64,000 nt of DNA, taken from the NCBI GenBank assembly GCA_041390025.1, contig JAWKQR010000011.1:87136-151135 (forward strand). Reading direction: 5' to 3'. The stretch is from JBFFMO01 sp041390025 (GTDB lineage Bacteria > Myxococcota_A > Bradymonadia > Bradymonadales > Bradymonadaceae). Below are positions 36,123 to 44,551 of this stretch, piece after piece. Positions within the stretch are counted from its first letter, which is position 1. Each line of letters begins with the position of its first letter. Under the pieces are notes generated by a model. The model saw only the letters and a list, made by a program, of their open reading frames with translations. It did no database searches and was not told the DNA's origin. Made by a program: the position numbers and the translations under genes.

Positions 36123-36887
36123 ATGAGAAAAGTCGCGGCAATGTTGGTCCTGATGCAACTGGGTTGCGGTTCGATCGAAACCGAACCGCGCCTTGACGCG
36201 AACGGGACCCCGATTCCCGAACCTCCAGCCGGCGAAGACTGGTTGGTCGTTCGTTCAATGGCGCCAGACGGCGATGTTATTCCCGGCCGCCCCGAGCTCA
36301 TCATCACACTGAGCGATTATGTATCGCCGCAATCGCTCTTGGGTTTTGATGCGGTCGTGCTGACGTCTGGGGGCAAGCGGATGGGTGGGCTTGTGACCTG
36401 GTCCAACGCGGAGAAGGCGCTCAGATGGCGCCCGAATGGGACGCTGATCGATGGCCTCGACTACACGTTGCAGCTCAACGATTCACGGCTGCAATCGGTG
36501 GTTGGATCGCCGCTGTTTCCGCCGTTGCGACGGACATGGCGAGTCGACACGTCGCTCCCCAACGCCCCAGAGGGGACCGTGGAACATGTGCGGTACGCAG
36601 ACGTTGAGAGGCTGCTTGACCGTCAGTGCTGGAGCTGCCATCAGGACCCGCAATGGCGTCTCAATCCGCTGACGCGCACATCGATGGTCGGACAGCGCGC
36701 GGCCGAAGTGGAAACGTTTCTGGTCGTCCCGTTTGCGCCAAGTGAGTCCTACTTGCTTCAGAAGGTGTTGCCCGACCACCCGTTGATCCGGTGGGACCAA
36801 CAACCTCCGGCGTGGTCAGGTGCGGCGCCGCTCACGACGGCTCAAATTCAATTGATCGAGCAGTGGATTGCGCAGGGCGCGCTCTAG
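36123..36887 (+). CDS. Lipoprotein with Ig-like domain and one CxxCH motif
   Basis: 254 residues. The signal and lipobox MQLGC are followed by a bacterial Ig-like domain (residues ~45-135; SDYVSPQSLLGFDAVVL, LDYTLQL). The C-terminal part contains CWSCH near residue 177, the c-type heme attachment motif, and a downstream helical end LTTAQIQLIEQWIAQGA typical of planctomycete/myxobacterial cytochrome-like tails. A possible sixth ligand is unclear. Likely an exposed haem lipoprotein. The stop interlocks with the MATE gene stop (ctag). Confidence 0.68.
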   Translation: MRKVAAMLVLMQLGCGSIETEPRLDANGTPIPEPPAGEDWLVVRSMAPDGDVIPGRPELIITLSDYVSPQSLLGFDAVVLTSGGKRMGGLVTWSNAEKALRWRPNGTLIDGLDYTLQLNDSRLQSVVGSPLFPPLRRTWRVDTSLPNAPEGTVEHVRYADVERLLDRQCWSCHQDPQWRLNPLTRTSMVGQRAAEVETFLVVPFAPSESYLLQKVLPDHPLIRWDQQPPAWSGAAPLTTAQIQLIEQWIAQGAL

Positions 36888-38389
36888 ACTTCGATACGCT
36901 TCCACGAGCCTTCCCAAAACTTCCACGCCATCGCCGACGCCAGCGCGAGCACGTAGACCGTGGCCGAGAGCCACACGCCCAAGAAGCCGAGGTCAAAGAT
37001 CACGCCGAAAACGTAGGTCAGCGGTGCTAAACATGTGATGTGGAGCAGCAGCTCGACGTACATGACGAATTTGGTGTTGCCCGCCCCGAACAGGGCCTGC
37101 GTGAGGATCAGCGCCATGGCGATGAAGACTTCGAGCGCTGCCATGATGCGCAAGCCCGGTATCGCCGCGTGGATCACCGCAGCGTCGTCGCTTAGGAGGT
37201 CGAGGAAGAATGCAGGTTGTAAGATGATGACCAATCCGATGACGCCGAACACGTAGGAGCCGATCCGGACGGCGTCCCACCCATACGCTTCTGCGAGGTC
37301 GTAGCGTTTTTCACCCATCGATCGCGACACTAGGGTCGCTGCGGCCGTCCCGAACGCGATGCACATCACGAACCCAATGCTTAACAGGTCGATGATGAGC
37401 TTCGCGGCGGTCGTGTAAATAGGGGGGCGCGACGAGGTGACGAGGTAATGCCAGTCGCTCGTGAAAACCAACCCCGAGTGGTCCGTCAATGTTCGCAAGC
37501 CACTTTGAAACGCAGTCCAATCGCTTGTGCTGTGCAGCGGGGATGGTCCAAGCGCCGCGAGCACGGCGCGCTCGTCGAGGATCCCGATGATCTTGAGGAA
37601 CATCAGCACACCCGCCATAACAAACAACTGTGCTGCGCCGCTTGGAACACTGAGTTTGACGATTTCCCACATCTGACCGGCGCGAATCGTTTTGGGGCGG
37701 TAATAACGGTGAGGTTGTCGGTACTTGGCGCGAAGCGACCAAATCACCATCACCCCTAGGCCTACGAAGACGGAAATGACACTCGCGATCGCAGCACCGG
37801 TTACGTAGTACGCCGGGATCGGACCAGCGCCGAAGATGAACACGTAGTTCAACACGATGTTCGCGAGGTTCATCGTGATGGCGGCATACATGTGCACCCG
37901 CGTGCTGCCCAAGCCGTCGAAGAACCCCTTGTAGCTCGTCGTCATGACCATGGGCAATATGCCCAAGATCCGAAACCGCGCGTATGGAATTCCCAAGCCG
38001 ATGACGCTCTCGTTCGTGGTCAAGAACTTGAAGAGGTAAGGAATGACCGCCCAACCCACCCATGTAAAAACGATGGAGCTCAGCGCGGCGACAATCAGAC
38101 TGTTGGTGAGCACGGCACCGGCTTCTTCGGGCGCGTTGGCACCGAGTCGCCGGGCGGTCATCGCTTGGGTTCCAATCCCGATCGCGGCGAGGAATCCGCC
38201 GATGCTCCACAGAATCGGCAGCGAGAACCCCAACGCGGCTTGCCCCGGGATGGAATACGTTGGATCGAGCTTGCCCACGAAGATGGTGTCCACGACGTTG
38301 ATAAACGTTTGAGTGAACATTGCGATGACGATGGGCGCGGCAAGCACCGAGATGGTCTTTGCGCGGGTCTTATCGATTCCGAATGCCAT
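36884..38389 (-). CDS. MATE-family multidrug/Na+ antiporter
   Basis: 501 residues with about twelve hydrophobic segments and MATE signatures: LAAPIVIAMFTQTFINVVDT near the start, AIGIGTQAMTARRLGA near residue 72 and the mirrored AFGTAAATLVSRSMGE near 357. It would export drugs or metabolites in exchange for Na+ or H+. An extra loop of about 50 residues sits in the middle (RAVLAALGPSPLHS and following), longer than usual. Divergent from pal. Confidence 0.88.
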   Translation of the reverse strand: MAFGIDKTRAKTISVLAAPIVIAMFTQTFINVVDTIFVGKLDPTYSIPGQAALGFSLPILWSIGGFLAAIGIGTQAMTARRLGANAPEEAGAVLTNSLIVAALSSIVFTWVGWAVIPYLFKFLTTNESVIGLGIPYARFRILGILPMVMTTSYKGFFDGLGSTRVHMYAAITMNLANIVLNYVFIFGAGPIPAYYVTGAAIASVISVFVGLGVMVIWSLRAKYRQPHRYYRPKTIRAGQMWEIVKLSVPSGAAQLFVMAGVLMFLKIIGILDERAVLAALGPSPLHSTSDWTAFQSGLRTLTDHSGLVFTSDWHYLVTSSRPPIYTTAAKLIIDLLSIGFVMCIAFGTAAATLVSRSMGEKRYDLAEAYGWDAVRIGSYVFGVIGLVIILQPAFFLDLLSDDAAVIHAAIPGLRIMAALEVFIAMALILTQALFGAGNTKFVMYVELLLHITCLAPLTYVFGVIFDLGFLGVWLSATVYVLALASAMAWKFWEGSWKRIEV

Positions 38390-38502
38390 GCGTCGCCGTA
38401 CTTCGAGAAAGGCACGTGGTTCTAGACCACGGTTATCCTAGAACGCAAGCGCGTTCCTATGATGTAGGGCAAAGTAGGGGAATATAAGGTCATGAGGGAT
38501 GC

Positions 38503-38532
38503 TTGACGCCAATTGAGGGGGTCCTGTAGGGT
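38503..38532 (+). promoter_or_regulatory. Possible sigma-70 promoter of pal
   Basis: TTGACG at 38503-38508 and TAGGGT at 38527-38532 are separated by 18 bases and lie 50 bases before the pal ATG, in a divergent intergenic region. The -35 element is near consensus; the -10 matches only the conserved T-A-T positions. Confidence 0.35.
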
Positions 38533-38581
38533 CTCGCCGGTTCTAAATGACAATGACGTTGACACGATGAAGGAGAGCAGC

Positions 38582-39353
38582 ATGAAGCTCACAAGGGTAA
38601 TGGGATGGGTTTTCTTGTCGATCGCGGCACTGATGCTCACGGCTTGCGGGCCCGACTACCCCAAGTGCGATAACGACGATCACTGCGCCGAAAAAGGCAA
38701 GGCAGACGGGCGTTTGATGTGTGTCAATGGTTTGTGTCAGCAATGTCGTGAGAACTCAGATTGCGGCGATGCAGCCATGGAATGCAACGCAGGTGTCTGT
38801 GAGCAGATCCCCGGATACTGCACCGCGACCACCGATTGTCCCGGCAATCAGAAATGCCGCGGGAACCGTTGCGGCGCTGAGTGCGAATCGAACGACGAAT
38901 GCGGGGAAGGCACGGTGTCAGGGTGGAGCCTGTGTCGCCAAGGCCGAGTGCTCCGCGGATGCAGATTGTTCGGATGGAAAGGTCTGCGAAGGCGGACGTT
39001 GTGTTGCGCCGGGTCAATGCTCACTCGAAAAGGTTTACTTTGGATACGACGACGCGAGCGTCGACGGTGATGCGAAGAGCACACTTCAGCGAAACGCAGA
39101 GTGCATCAAAGAGCGCGCACTGTCGGTCACGGTCACTGGGTACTGCGATGAGCGCGGCACTTCCGAATACAACATCGCGCTCGGCGAGCGCCGTGCGAAC
39201 AATGTGTCGAAATATTTGCAGTCGCTTGGCGTACCGAAGAAGTCGCTCAACACGCTCTCGTACGGAGAAGAGCGCTTGATTAAGGAGTGCGGCGAAGAGG
39301 GACCTGAGAGCTGCCATCGCATGAATCGACGCACCGAATTCGACGTTCGCTAA
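38582..39353 (+). CDS. pal: Peptidoglycan-associated lipoprotein (Pal/OmpA-C) with Cys-rich repeats, frameshifted
   Basis: A lipoprotein signal (LMLTACG) is followed by ~125 residues of Cys-rich units of the form C-x(2-5)-DC/EC (DDHCAEKG, NSDCGD, TTDCPG, NDECGK, DADCSDGKVC). A C-terminal OmpA domain then starts at KVYFGYDDASV and includes the diaminopimelate-binding region (TGYCDERGT, LGERRANNV). A usual Pal has no Cys-rich insert. One extra G in gggg 38903-38906 breaks the frame; removing it gives NDECGKARCQGG. Followed by cpoB, as in Tol-Pal loci, though tolQRAB are not in the window. Confidence 0.88.
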
Positions 39354-39373
39354 GGCCGACGTTTAGGACCTGC

Positions 39374-39400
39374 AAGCCCGTCGACCTCGGCGGGCTTTCT
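39374..39400 (+). terminator. Hairpin between pal and cpoB
   Basis: A 7-bp perfect stem AAGCCCG/CGGGCTT with a ten-base loop, followed by TCT. It lies 20 bases after the pal stop. The short T tract suggests attenuation rather than full termination, which would set a lower level for cpoB. Confidence 0.5.
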
Positions 39401-39415
39401 GTTGTGGGAAGAACC

Positions 39416-40216
39416 ATGAATCGAGTTTTTGCGCAGTTGATCTTGACGTCCATCGTGATGCTCACCGGTTGCGTTCCGTTGTGGACAGGCAGCGCGATGC
39501 AAGACGACATCGACACGCTTAAGCGCCAACAGGCGTCGATCAACGAGGATTTGGGCGTAAAGCAGAAAGAACTCTCGACGATGGTGGACGGCGCACGTGC
39601 CGATGTCGCCGAGTTGAAGGGAGTGCTTCAAGAGGCGACCGACCTGCTCAAGCGCAACAACGCTGACTTCGGGCTCGAAATCGACTCGCTTCGGCAAGAG
39701 GTTCAGCGCCTTCGTGGCCAACTTGAGGAGTCGGACTTCCGACTTCAGAAGTTGCAGCAGGATCTTCAGCTGTTCAAAGAGGACGTTGACATTCGCTTCT
39801 CTGACGGCGGCGGCGCTGCGATGCCTGAAGGAGCCAACGAATTGTTCAAGTTTGCTGCGGAGAAGTTCGAAAAGAACGACTACCGGTTGGCGCGCAAAGG
39901 TTTTGAGGCTTTTGTCGCAAAGTATCCTCGGGACAAGCGTGTCGCCGACGCCTACTTCTTTACCGGCGAGACGTACTTCGCGCAGTCGCAGTGGGTCAGC
40001 GCCGCCCTGGAGTACCAGAAGGTGCTGCAAGACCACTCGCGTTCTCCAAGGGCCGGCGACGCCGCGTATCGCACGGGTGAAGCCTTCGCGCGCATGGGCC
40101 GATGCAAAGAGGCGCGTCTCTTTTTTGACACTGTCGTTAAGGATTTTCCCAGTTCCAAGTTTGCGGGCCAGGCCCGTGAACGCTTGAAGACAATGAAAGA
40201 TGATTCGTGCGGCTAA
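39416..40216 (+). CDS. cpoB: Cell division coordinator CpoB / YbgF
   Basis: 266 residues. A lipobox (IVMLTGC) rather than a plain signal, then a long heptad-rich coiled coil (residues ~25-125), then three tetratricopeptide units beginning ELFKFAAEKFEKNDYRLARKG. This is the YbgF/CpoB architecture that links Tol-Pal constriction to peptidoglycan synthesis. ATG 39416 chosen over an upstream in-frame start because it gives the lipoprotein signal directly. The last 17 bases overlap the next gene. Confidence 0.88.
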   Translation: MNRVFAQLILTSIVMLTGCVPLWTGSAMQDDIDTLKRQQASINEDLGVKQKELSTMVDGARADVAELKGVLQEATDLLKRNNADFGLEIDSLRQEVQRLRGQLEESDFRLQKLQQDLQLFKEDVDIRFSDGGGAAMPEGANELFKFAAEKFEKNDYRLARKGFEAFVAKYPRDKRVADAYFFTGETYFAQSQWVSAALEYQKVLQDHSRSPRAGDAAYRTGEAFARMGRCKEARLFFDTVVKDFPSSKFAGQARERLKTMKDDSCG

Positions 40217-41675
40217 AATCGTTGGCCTGATGGCCGTGGTGTTCGCCGGATGCGACAAAGAACCCGCTGCACCCGCAGAGACCGCGGTAGTTCGACAGGC
40301 GCGTCCGCAGGATGTCATCGCACATGCGATGGCGACCGATGCGGTCGTTCGGGGCATCAGCAATGCGGTCGGGCAAGCGTACCGTCGTTCAGACTTAGTT
40401 GCCGAACGCACACCCACCGAACCTCCTGACACGATCACGCACAGCGCGAAGGTCGTCACGGTGGTCGCAGCGAGCAATCAACACGGAGAAGTTGACGACT
40501 GTGGCTGCAAGGCGAATCCGCTTGGCGGGATTGGGCGCCGTCTCATGTTGGTCGACGACGTGGGCACCGAGAACATTTGGGCGAAGCGCAGTTGGAGCGC
40601 TCAGGCGGTCATTCCCGTGGATGCGGGCGACTTGCTTTTCAAAGGGCCTACACTCGATCGCTCAGGCGAGGACGAGCAGGACAAGTCTCGTTATGAGGCT
40701 CAAACGCTCATCGAGGCGCTGTCACTGCAGCCGCCCAAGGCCATTTTGGCCGGAGAGCTCGACTTTGCCCTGGGGCCGGATGTGTTTTCGCAGCTCAACC
40801 AAGGCAAAGCGCTGCCGTGGATCTCGGCGAACCTACGCAAAGATGGCACCGCACTGCTGCCCGGGCATGTCGTTGTCGAGGCAGCTGGGCAAAACGTTGC
40901 GATCGTTGGACTGAGCAAGGCGGAGCCCGCGCGAAAGGGTTACTGGGAGGAGCGGGGAATGGCGGTCGATCCACCGCTTGAAGCCTACCGTCGCGAACGA
41001 AAATTGGCGGCGTCAGCGGACTGGGTTTTGATGCTGTCGAACCTTGGCGTGCGTGACACGGAGGCGCTTGTTCGGCAAATGGAGCCCGCAGAACGACCGG
41101 CATTGGTCGTTGTTTCGGGGTCGAATTCCCTTACCCGCGAGCCTCTGTGGGTCGATGGAGTGCCGTTGGTCGAACCGCATAGCCAAGGGAAGATGGTGGC
41201 TCGGGTTGATCTGCTGCTCAATGGGGATGGCGCGCCAACTTGGCGAAACCAGCGCGCGGATCTTCGTACCCTGACCCAAGGATACCGTCGCGCGTGGTCT
41301 ACCTATGCGGCGGCAAGGCAGCGGCGCAGCGATGTTGTTCGAAATCGTGCCGAAAACGAGTTGGCGCTCTCGCGCCTCGAGCCCACGCAATCGGCCGACA
41401 AGGCGCGTTTGGAGAAGAACCAAGATTTTCTCTCGAAGGAATTGGAGCGCGTCGAAACACGGGTGAGGATTGTCTCTTCGGAGTTGATGGACGCGACACG
41501 CAAGCTCAACGCCGCCACCTTAGCTGCGTCAACACCGCCACAAGGCGACGATTGGCTCGACCTGCAGGTTGCCGAGGTCAAGCTCAACATCGAGTCTCCC
41601 AAGGCGGTTCAAACGCTCATCGATCGGCGCGCAAAGAAGCGTCCGGATGCGGGCAAGGGCGCCAAGGGACCTTGA
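40200..41675 (+). CDS. Metallophosphatase-like (UshA-type) lipoprotein, degenerate metal site
   Basis: 491 residues with a lipobox VVFAGC. The core shows the 5'-nucleotidase-like marks SNQHGEVDDCGCK near residue 91, PLGGIGRR and the VDAGDLLF metal motif near 140. However, the usual GNHExD is replaced by GELDFAL near 181, so phosphatase activity is doubtful. A ~120-residue coiled coil (Arg/Glu-rich, residues ~375-460) closes the protein. The DCGCK-PLGGIGRR pair is typical of the exported subfamily. Starts inside the cpoB end, so co-translated. Confidence 0.75.
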   Translation: MIRAAKIVGLMAVVFAGCDKEPAAPAETAVVRQARPQDVIAHAMATDAVVRGISNAVGQAYRRSDLVAERTPTEPPDTITHSAKVVTVVAASNQHGEVDDCGCKANPLGGIGRRLMLVDDVGTENIWAKRSWSAQAVIPVDAGDLLFKGPTLDRSGEDEQDKSRYEAQTLIEALSLQPPKAILAGELDFALGPDVFSQLNQGKALPWISANLRKDGTALLPGHVVVEAAGQNVAIVGLSKAEPARKGYWEERGMAVDPPLEAYRRERKLAASADWVLMLSNLGVRDTEALVRQMEPAERPALVVVSGSNSLTREPLWVDGVPLVEPHSQGKMVARVDLLLNGDGAPTWRNQRADLRTLTQGYRRAWSTYAAARQRRSDVVRNRAENELALSRLEPTQSADKARLEKNQDFLSKELERVETRVRIVSSELMDATRKLNAATLAASTPPQGDDWLDLQVAEVKLNIESPKAVQTLIDRRAKKRPDAGKGAKGP

Positions 41676-41725
41676 CGCGTGGAACCGCCCGATAAACAAT
41701 CGCCGCCCACGCTAGAGACCGACCA

Positions 41726-42508
41726 ATGACAGATTTCAACTTAGAGCTTCGGGTGGCCGAGGCGATCGCGCGCGAGGCTGGCAAGCTGATGCTCGTTGAG
41801 CGCGGGAAGGGCTTTGAGGTTGACTTCAAAGCTGCGCACGACGTCGTGACGCGCGTGGACCGTCTGGTGGAAGATTTCATCCGCGGCGAGCTCAAGCGGG
41901 CGTTCCCTTCGGATACCGTTCATGGCGAAGAGCACGGGGTGTCTGGGTCGGCGGACCGGATCTGGTATGTGGATCCCATCGACGGAACGCTGAATTTTAC
42001 GCAGGGAATCCCCATGTACTGTGTGTCCATAGGGCTTGAGGTCGCCGGGCAGATGGTGATCGGGGTGATCTACGAGCCAAACCGCGATGAGCTGTTCAGC
42101 GGCGCACGAGGGTCAGGGGTCAAGCTGAACGGCCAGCGCGTTCAGTGCTCCGCCACCGAGAAGTTGGCGGATGCCGTGCTGGCAACAGGATTTCCGCCCC
42201 CCCGCGAAGGAGACGTCGACAACATCTCGATCTTCGCGCGCGTGGCACGAAAAACGAGAAATGTGCGTCGCCTGGGGTCGGCTGCGATCGACCTGGCTTA
42301 CGTCGCGTGTGGGCGGCTCGATGGTTTTTGGGAGTTCAACCTGAGCCCCTGGGACACGGCAGCGGGCTTTCTGCTTGTGGAAGAGGCGGGTGGTCGGGTC
42401 ACCGATGAGCGGGGTGGTGCCTACCAGGTCAACGCGAAGGGTATCGTCGCGGTCACGAATGGGTTACACGGGCAACTCATGGGCCTGATCGAGCAGGAAG
42501 AACAATGA
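41726..42508 (+). CDS. suhB: Inositol-1-monophosphatase family protein
   Basis: 260 residues with the lithium-sensitive phosphatase signatures. The metal cluster is in VHGEEHG near residue 71 and YVDPIDGTLNF near 86, and the C-terminal motif SPWDTAAG lies near 212. It dephosphorylates inositol monophosphate or a related sugar phosphate; some homologues are bifunctional or act as SuhB in rRNA antitermination. Its stop overlaps the next lipoprotein as ATGA. Symbol suhB is by family and not proof of the RNA role. Confidence 0.9.
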   Translation: MTDFNLELRVAEAIAREAGKLMLVERGKGFEVDFKAAHDVVTRVDRLVEDFIRGELKRAFPSDTVHGEEHGVSGSADRIWYVDPIDGTLNFTQGIPMYCVSIGLEVAGQMVIGVIYEPNRDELFSGARGSGVKLNGQRVQCSATEKLADAVLATGFPPPREGDVDNISIFARVARKTRNVRRLGSAAIDLAYVACGRLDGFWEFNLSPWDTAAGFLLVEEAGGRVTDERGGAYQVNAKGIVAVTNGLHGQLMGLIEQEEQ

Positions 42509-42978
42509 AGACCGTTTGGCTGTTTGTGTTGATGGTGTGTTTGGGATGCGACGAAACGATCGACGTCGACAACAGTCCCGCACAGGTCACCGCCGTGGGG
42601 GGCATCACGTCCGTCGGTTCGCCGCCAACGGCGGTCGATGTCGAGTACACGCTGCGCGACCTTGAGGGGGATGACACCGACGTTTTGGTCCAAATCTGTG
42701 ATGAATCTGACGTCTGTGGCGCAGCATGGCAGAGCGCCGGAGGAGACGGAACCGCTCGCGTGACCACGGTGCCGTTTGATACCGACGTACCGCATATCTT
42801 CCGATGGAATCCTTCGTGCGGCCGCGTGGTCGGCTCATCTGTACAGGCCAGCGGTTTGGACGACAGCCTTCGTTTTCGCATCCAAGTCGCGGAGTCGACG
42901 TCGAGCTTGGAATCGGTTCCATTTACCCTTCGCGAACTCGGCTTTGCGGCCCTAGCGGATTGCACCGAGGCGCTATGA
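42505..42978 (+). CDS. Lipoprotein of unknown function
   Basis: 157 residues with lipobox LMVCLGC. The mature part is an acidic, beta-rich domain with two Cys pairs (ICDESDVCG and NPSCG...ADCTE) and no recognised family. It is locked between suhB (ATGA overlap) and the FHA gene (ATGA overlap), so all three are translationally coupled, despite the protein being exported and its neighbours cytosolic. Confidence 0.65.
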   Translation: MKTVWLFVLMVCLGCDETIDVDNSPAQVTAVGGITSVGSPPTAVDVEYTLRDLEGDDTDVLVQICDESDVCGAAWQSAGGDGTARVTTVPFDTDVPHIFRWNPSCGRVVGSSVQASGLDDSLRFRIQVAESTSSLESVPFTLRELGFAALADCTEAL

Positions 42979-43538
42979 ATTGTCCCCAATGCGCTGCTGC
43001 TGTGGCCGCAGGTGCGCGATTCTGCGCATTCTGTGGCACTCCTCTGCGCATTTGCGGGACCTGCAACACCGTGTGGAAGGCCGACGCGATTTTTTGTGGC
43101 GTCTGCGGTTCGTCGTTGCTCTCACAACAGCCGTCAAAAACCGACGAGCCCGAACCCATTACCGAGGTTGGGATACGGCTGGACGACGTTGATGACGTGG
43201 TGCTGGAGGTTGATGCCGACGATCTTGCCGAAGATGTCGTGGGCTTTGTCTTCCTCGTGGAGCAACCTGACCGTAGGTTCCCATTGTCGATCGGTGAACT
43301 GACGGTGGGTGCCGGCGACAAGAATAATGTCGTCATCGCGCAACCTGCGGTCTCTTGGAATCATGCGCTCCTCCTCGTTCGCCCGGATCGTGTGCGCCTG
43401 CAGGACTCGGCGAGCACCAACGGGACGTTCATCAACGGCATGCGGATCACGAGACCGCAAGAGGTCGCGCACGGCGACGTGATAAAGTTCGGGAATGTTG
43501 AATTGAAAGTGTGGTTAAGGCCGCAGATTCGGGAGTGA
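42975..43538 (+). CDS. Zinc-ribbon plus FHA domain protein
   Basis: 187 residues. Two stacked zinc ribbons at the N-terminus (CPQC...CAFCG and CGTC...CGVCG) are followed by an acidic linker and an FHA domain (residues ~90-187) with the phosphothreonine-binding SxxH-like turn and STNGTFING near residue 155. FHA domains read pThr marks, so this is a candidate effector of the window's kinases. The ATG overlaps the preceding stop as ATGA. Confidence 0.85.
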   Translation: MNCPQCAAAVAAGARFCAFCGTPLRICGTCNTVWKADAIFCGVCGSSLLSQQPSKTDEPEPITEVGIRLDDVDDVVLEVDADDLAEDVVGFVFLVEQPDRRFPLSIGELTVGAGDKNNVVIAQPAVSWNHALLLVRPDRVRLQDSASTNGTFINGMRITRPQEVAHGDVIKFGNVELKVWLRPQIRE

Positions 43539-43543
43539 ATGGT

Positions 43544-44551
43544 ATGGAAGTTTCGCAGTGGCAGGGTAAGCAGGTCGAGGCAGCGCGCGCGCTGACGCAG
43601 CAGGGAAGTCAGGCGCTGCGTCAGAACAATCTCAATGTTGCGGAGAGCGCTCTGACGGAGGCGTCGGTGATTCTTGACATGATTGAGACGCCCGACGTCG
43701 AGGTGACAAAGATCCGTGCACAAGTTTTCAACGAGGTTGGCTTCATTCGCCAGAGACAGAACAACCTCGACGAGGCGGAATCACTGCACTCACGTGCTGT
43801 GAAGATGTGTGACGAGCTGCTCGCTGCCGGCGTGGACTTCCGGGGCAACGCCGCCGCGACATCGATCAACCTCGCTGGGATCTTGGCCCAGAAAGGTGAC
43901 TTCGCCGCTGCGAAGCTCGTCAATCAAAAGGCGACCGATCTGGCGGAAGCGCTGCTCGAAGAGGGAGAAAACAAGGCACAGGCGACCAACCTCGCCTTTG
44001 GGGCGAACCAGAACCTTGCGGTCATCGCTGGCCGCGCCGAGGACTATGAAACCGCCAACAAAGCGATGGCGCGGGCCCTTGAAGTGGTCGAGATGTTGCC
44101 CGCAGAGGCTCAAAAACAGATCGCCGTGCAAGCAGCGCAGGGTGCGCAGCAGCTCAGCGTGATGCTCTACCAAAGCAAGCGGTTTGAAGACGCGCTTACG
44201 TGGGGGAAGGCCGCGGAATCGCAATCCGAAAAGGCCTACGAGGCTGCGGGCGAACAAGTGTTGCCGGTGTACGTCACCAGCCAGATCAACCTGATCTCCT
44301 TCTTTGAGGCCGTCGGTTCGTACGCGCTTGCCGAGAACGCACTGTTTAAGGCCCTCGATGTGGTGGGCGAACACCCACAGATTCTTGAGCGCGGGGTGGC
44401 GTTCTACGAAGAGCTCAAGAAGCTCACGGATGAGAAACTTGAAGCCGGTGACCTGCCACGCGAGGAGGTCAATGAGAGTTACGAGGAAGTGCTCAAACGG
44501 TTCGAAGCGGTCAAGGATCAGTTGCCCAAGGGCGACAACACCGCTTCGTGA
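43544..44551 (+). CDS. Tetratricopeptide-repeat protein
   Basis: 335 residues, cytosolic, built of helical repeats. Examples are QQGSQALRQNNLNVAESALTE and NEVGFIRQRQNNLDEAESLHS near the N-terminus, and similar units up to about residue 260. The C-terminus is helical and charged. GGGAG lies eight bases before ATG 43544. It starts six bases after the FHA gene and is probably its partner or scaffold. Convergent with the beta-lactamase-like gene, overlapping by 34 bases. Confidence 0.75.
   Translation: MEVSQWQGKQVEAARALTQQGSQALRQNNLNVAESALTEASVILDMIETPDVEVTKIRAQVFNEVGFIRQRQNNLDEAESLHSRAVKMCDELLAAGVDFRGNAAATSINLAGILAQKGDFAAAKLVNQKATDLAEALLEEGENKAQATNLAFGANQNLAVIAGRAEDYETANKAMARALEVVEMLPAEAQKQIAVQAAQGAQQLSVMLYQSKRFEDALTWGKAAESQSEKAYEAAGEQVLPVYVTSQINLISFFEAVGSYALAENALFKALDVVGEHPQILERGVAFYEELKKLTDEKLEAGDLPREEVNESYEEVLKRFEAVKDQLPKGDNTAS

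Noticed and set aside
39350..40477. 375-residue open frame on the minus strand
   Set aside because: Antisense to cpoB and the next lipoprotein; no recognisable domain and high Arg/Leu content typical of shadows.
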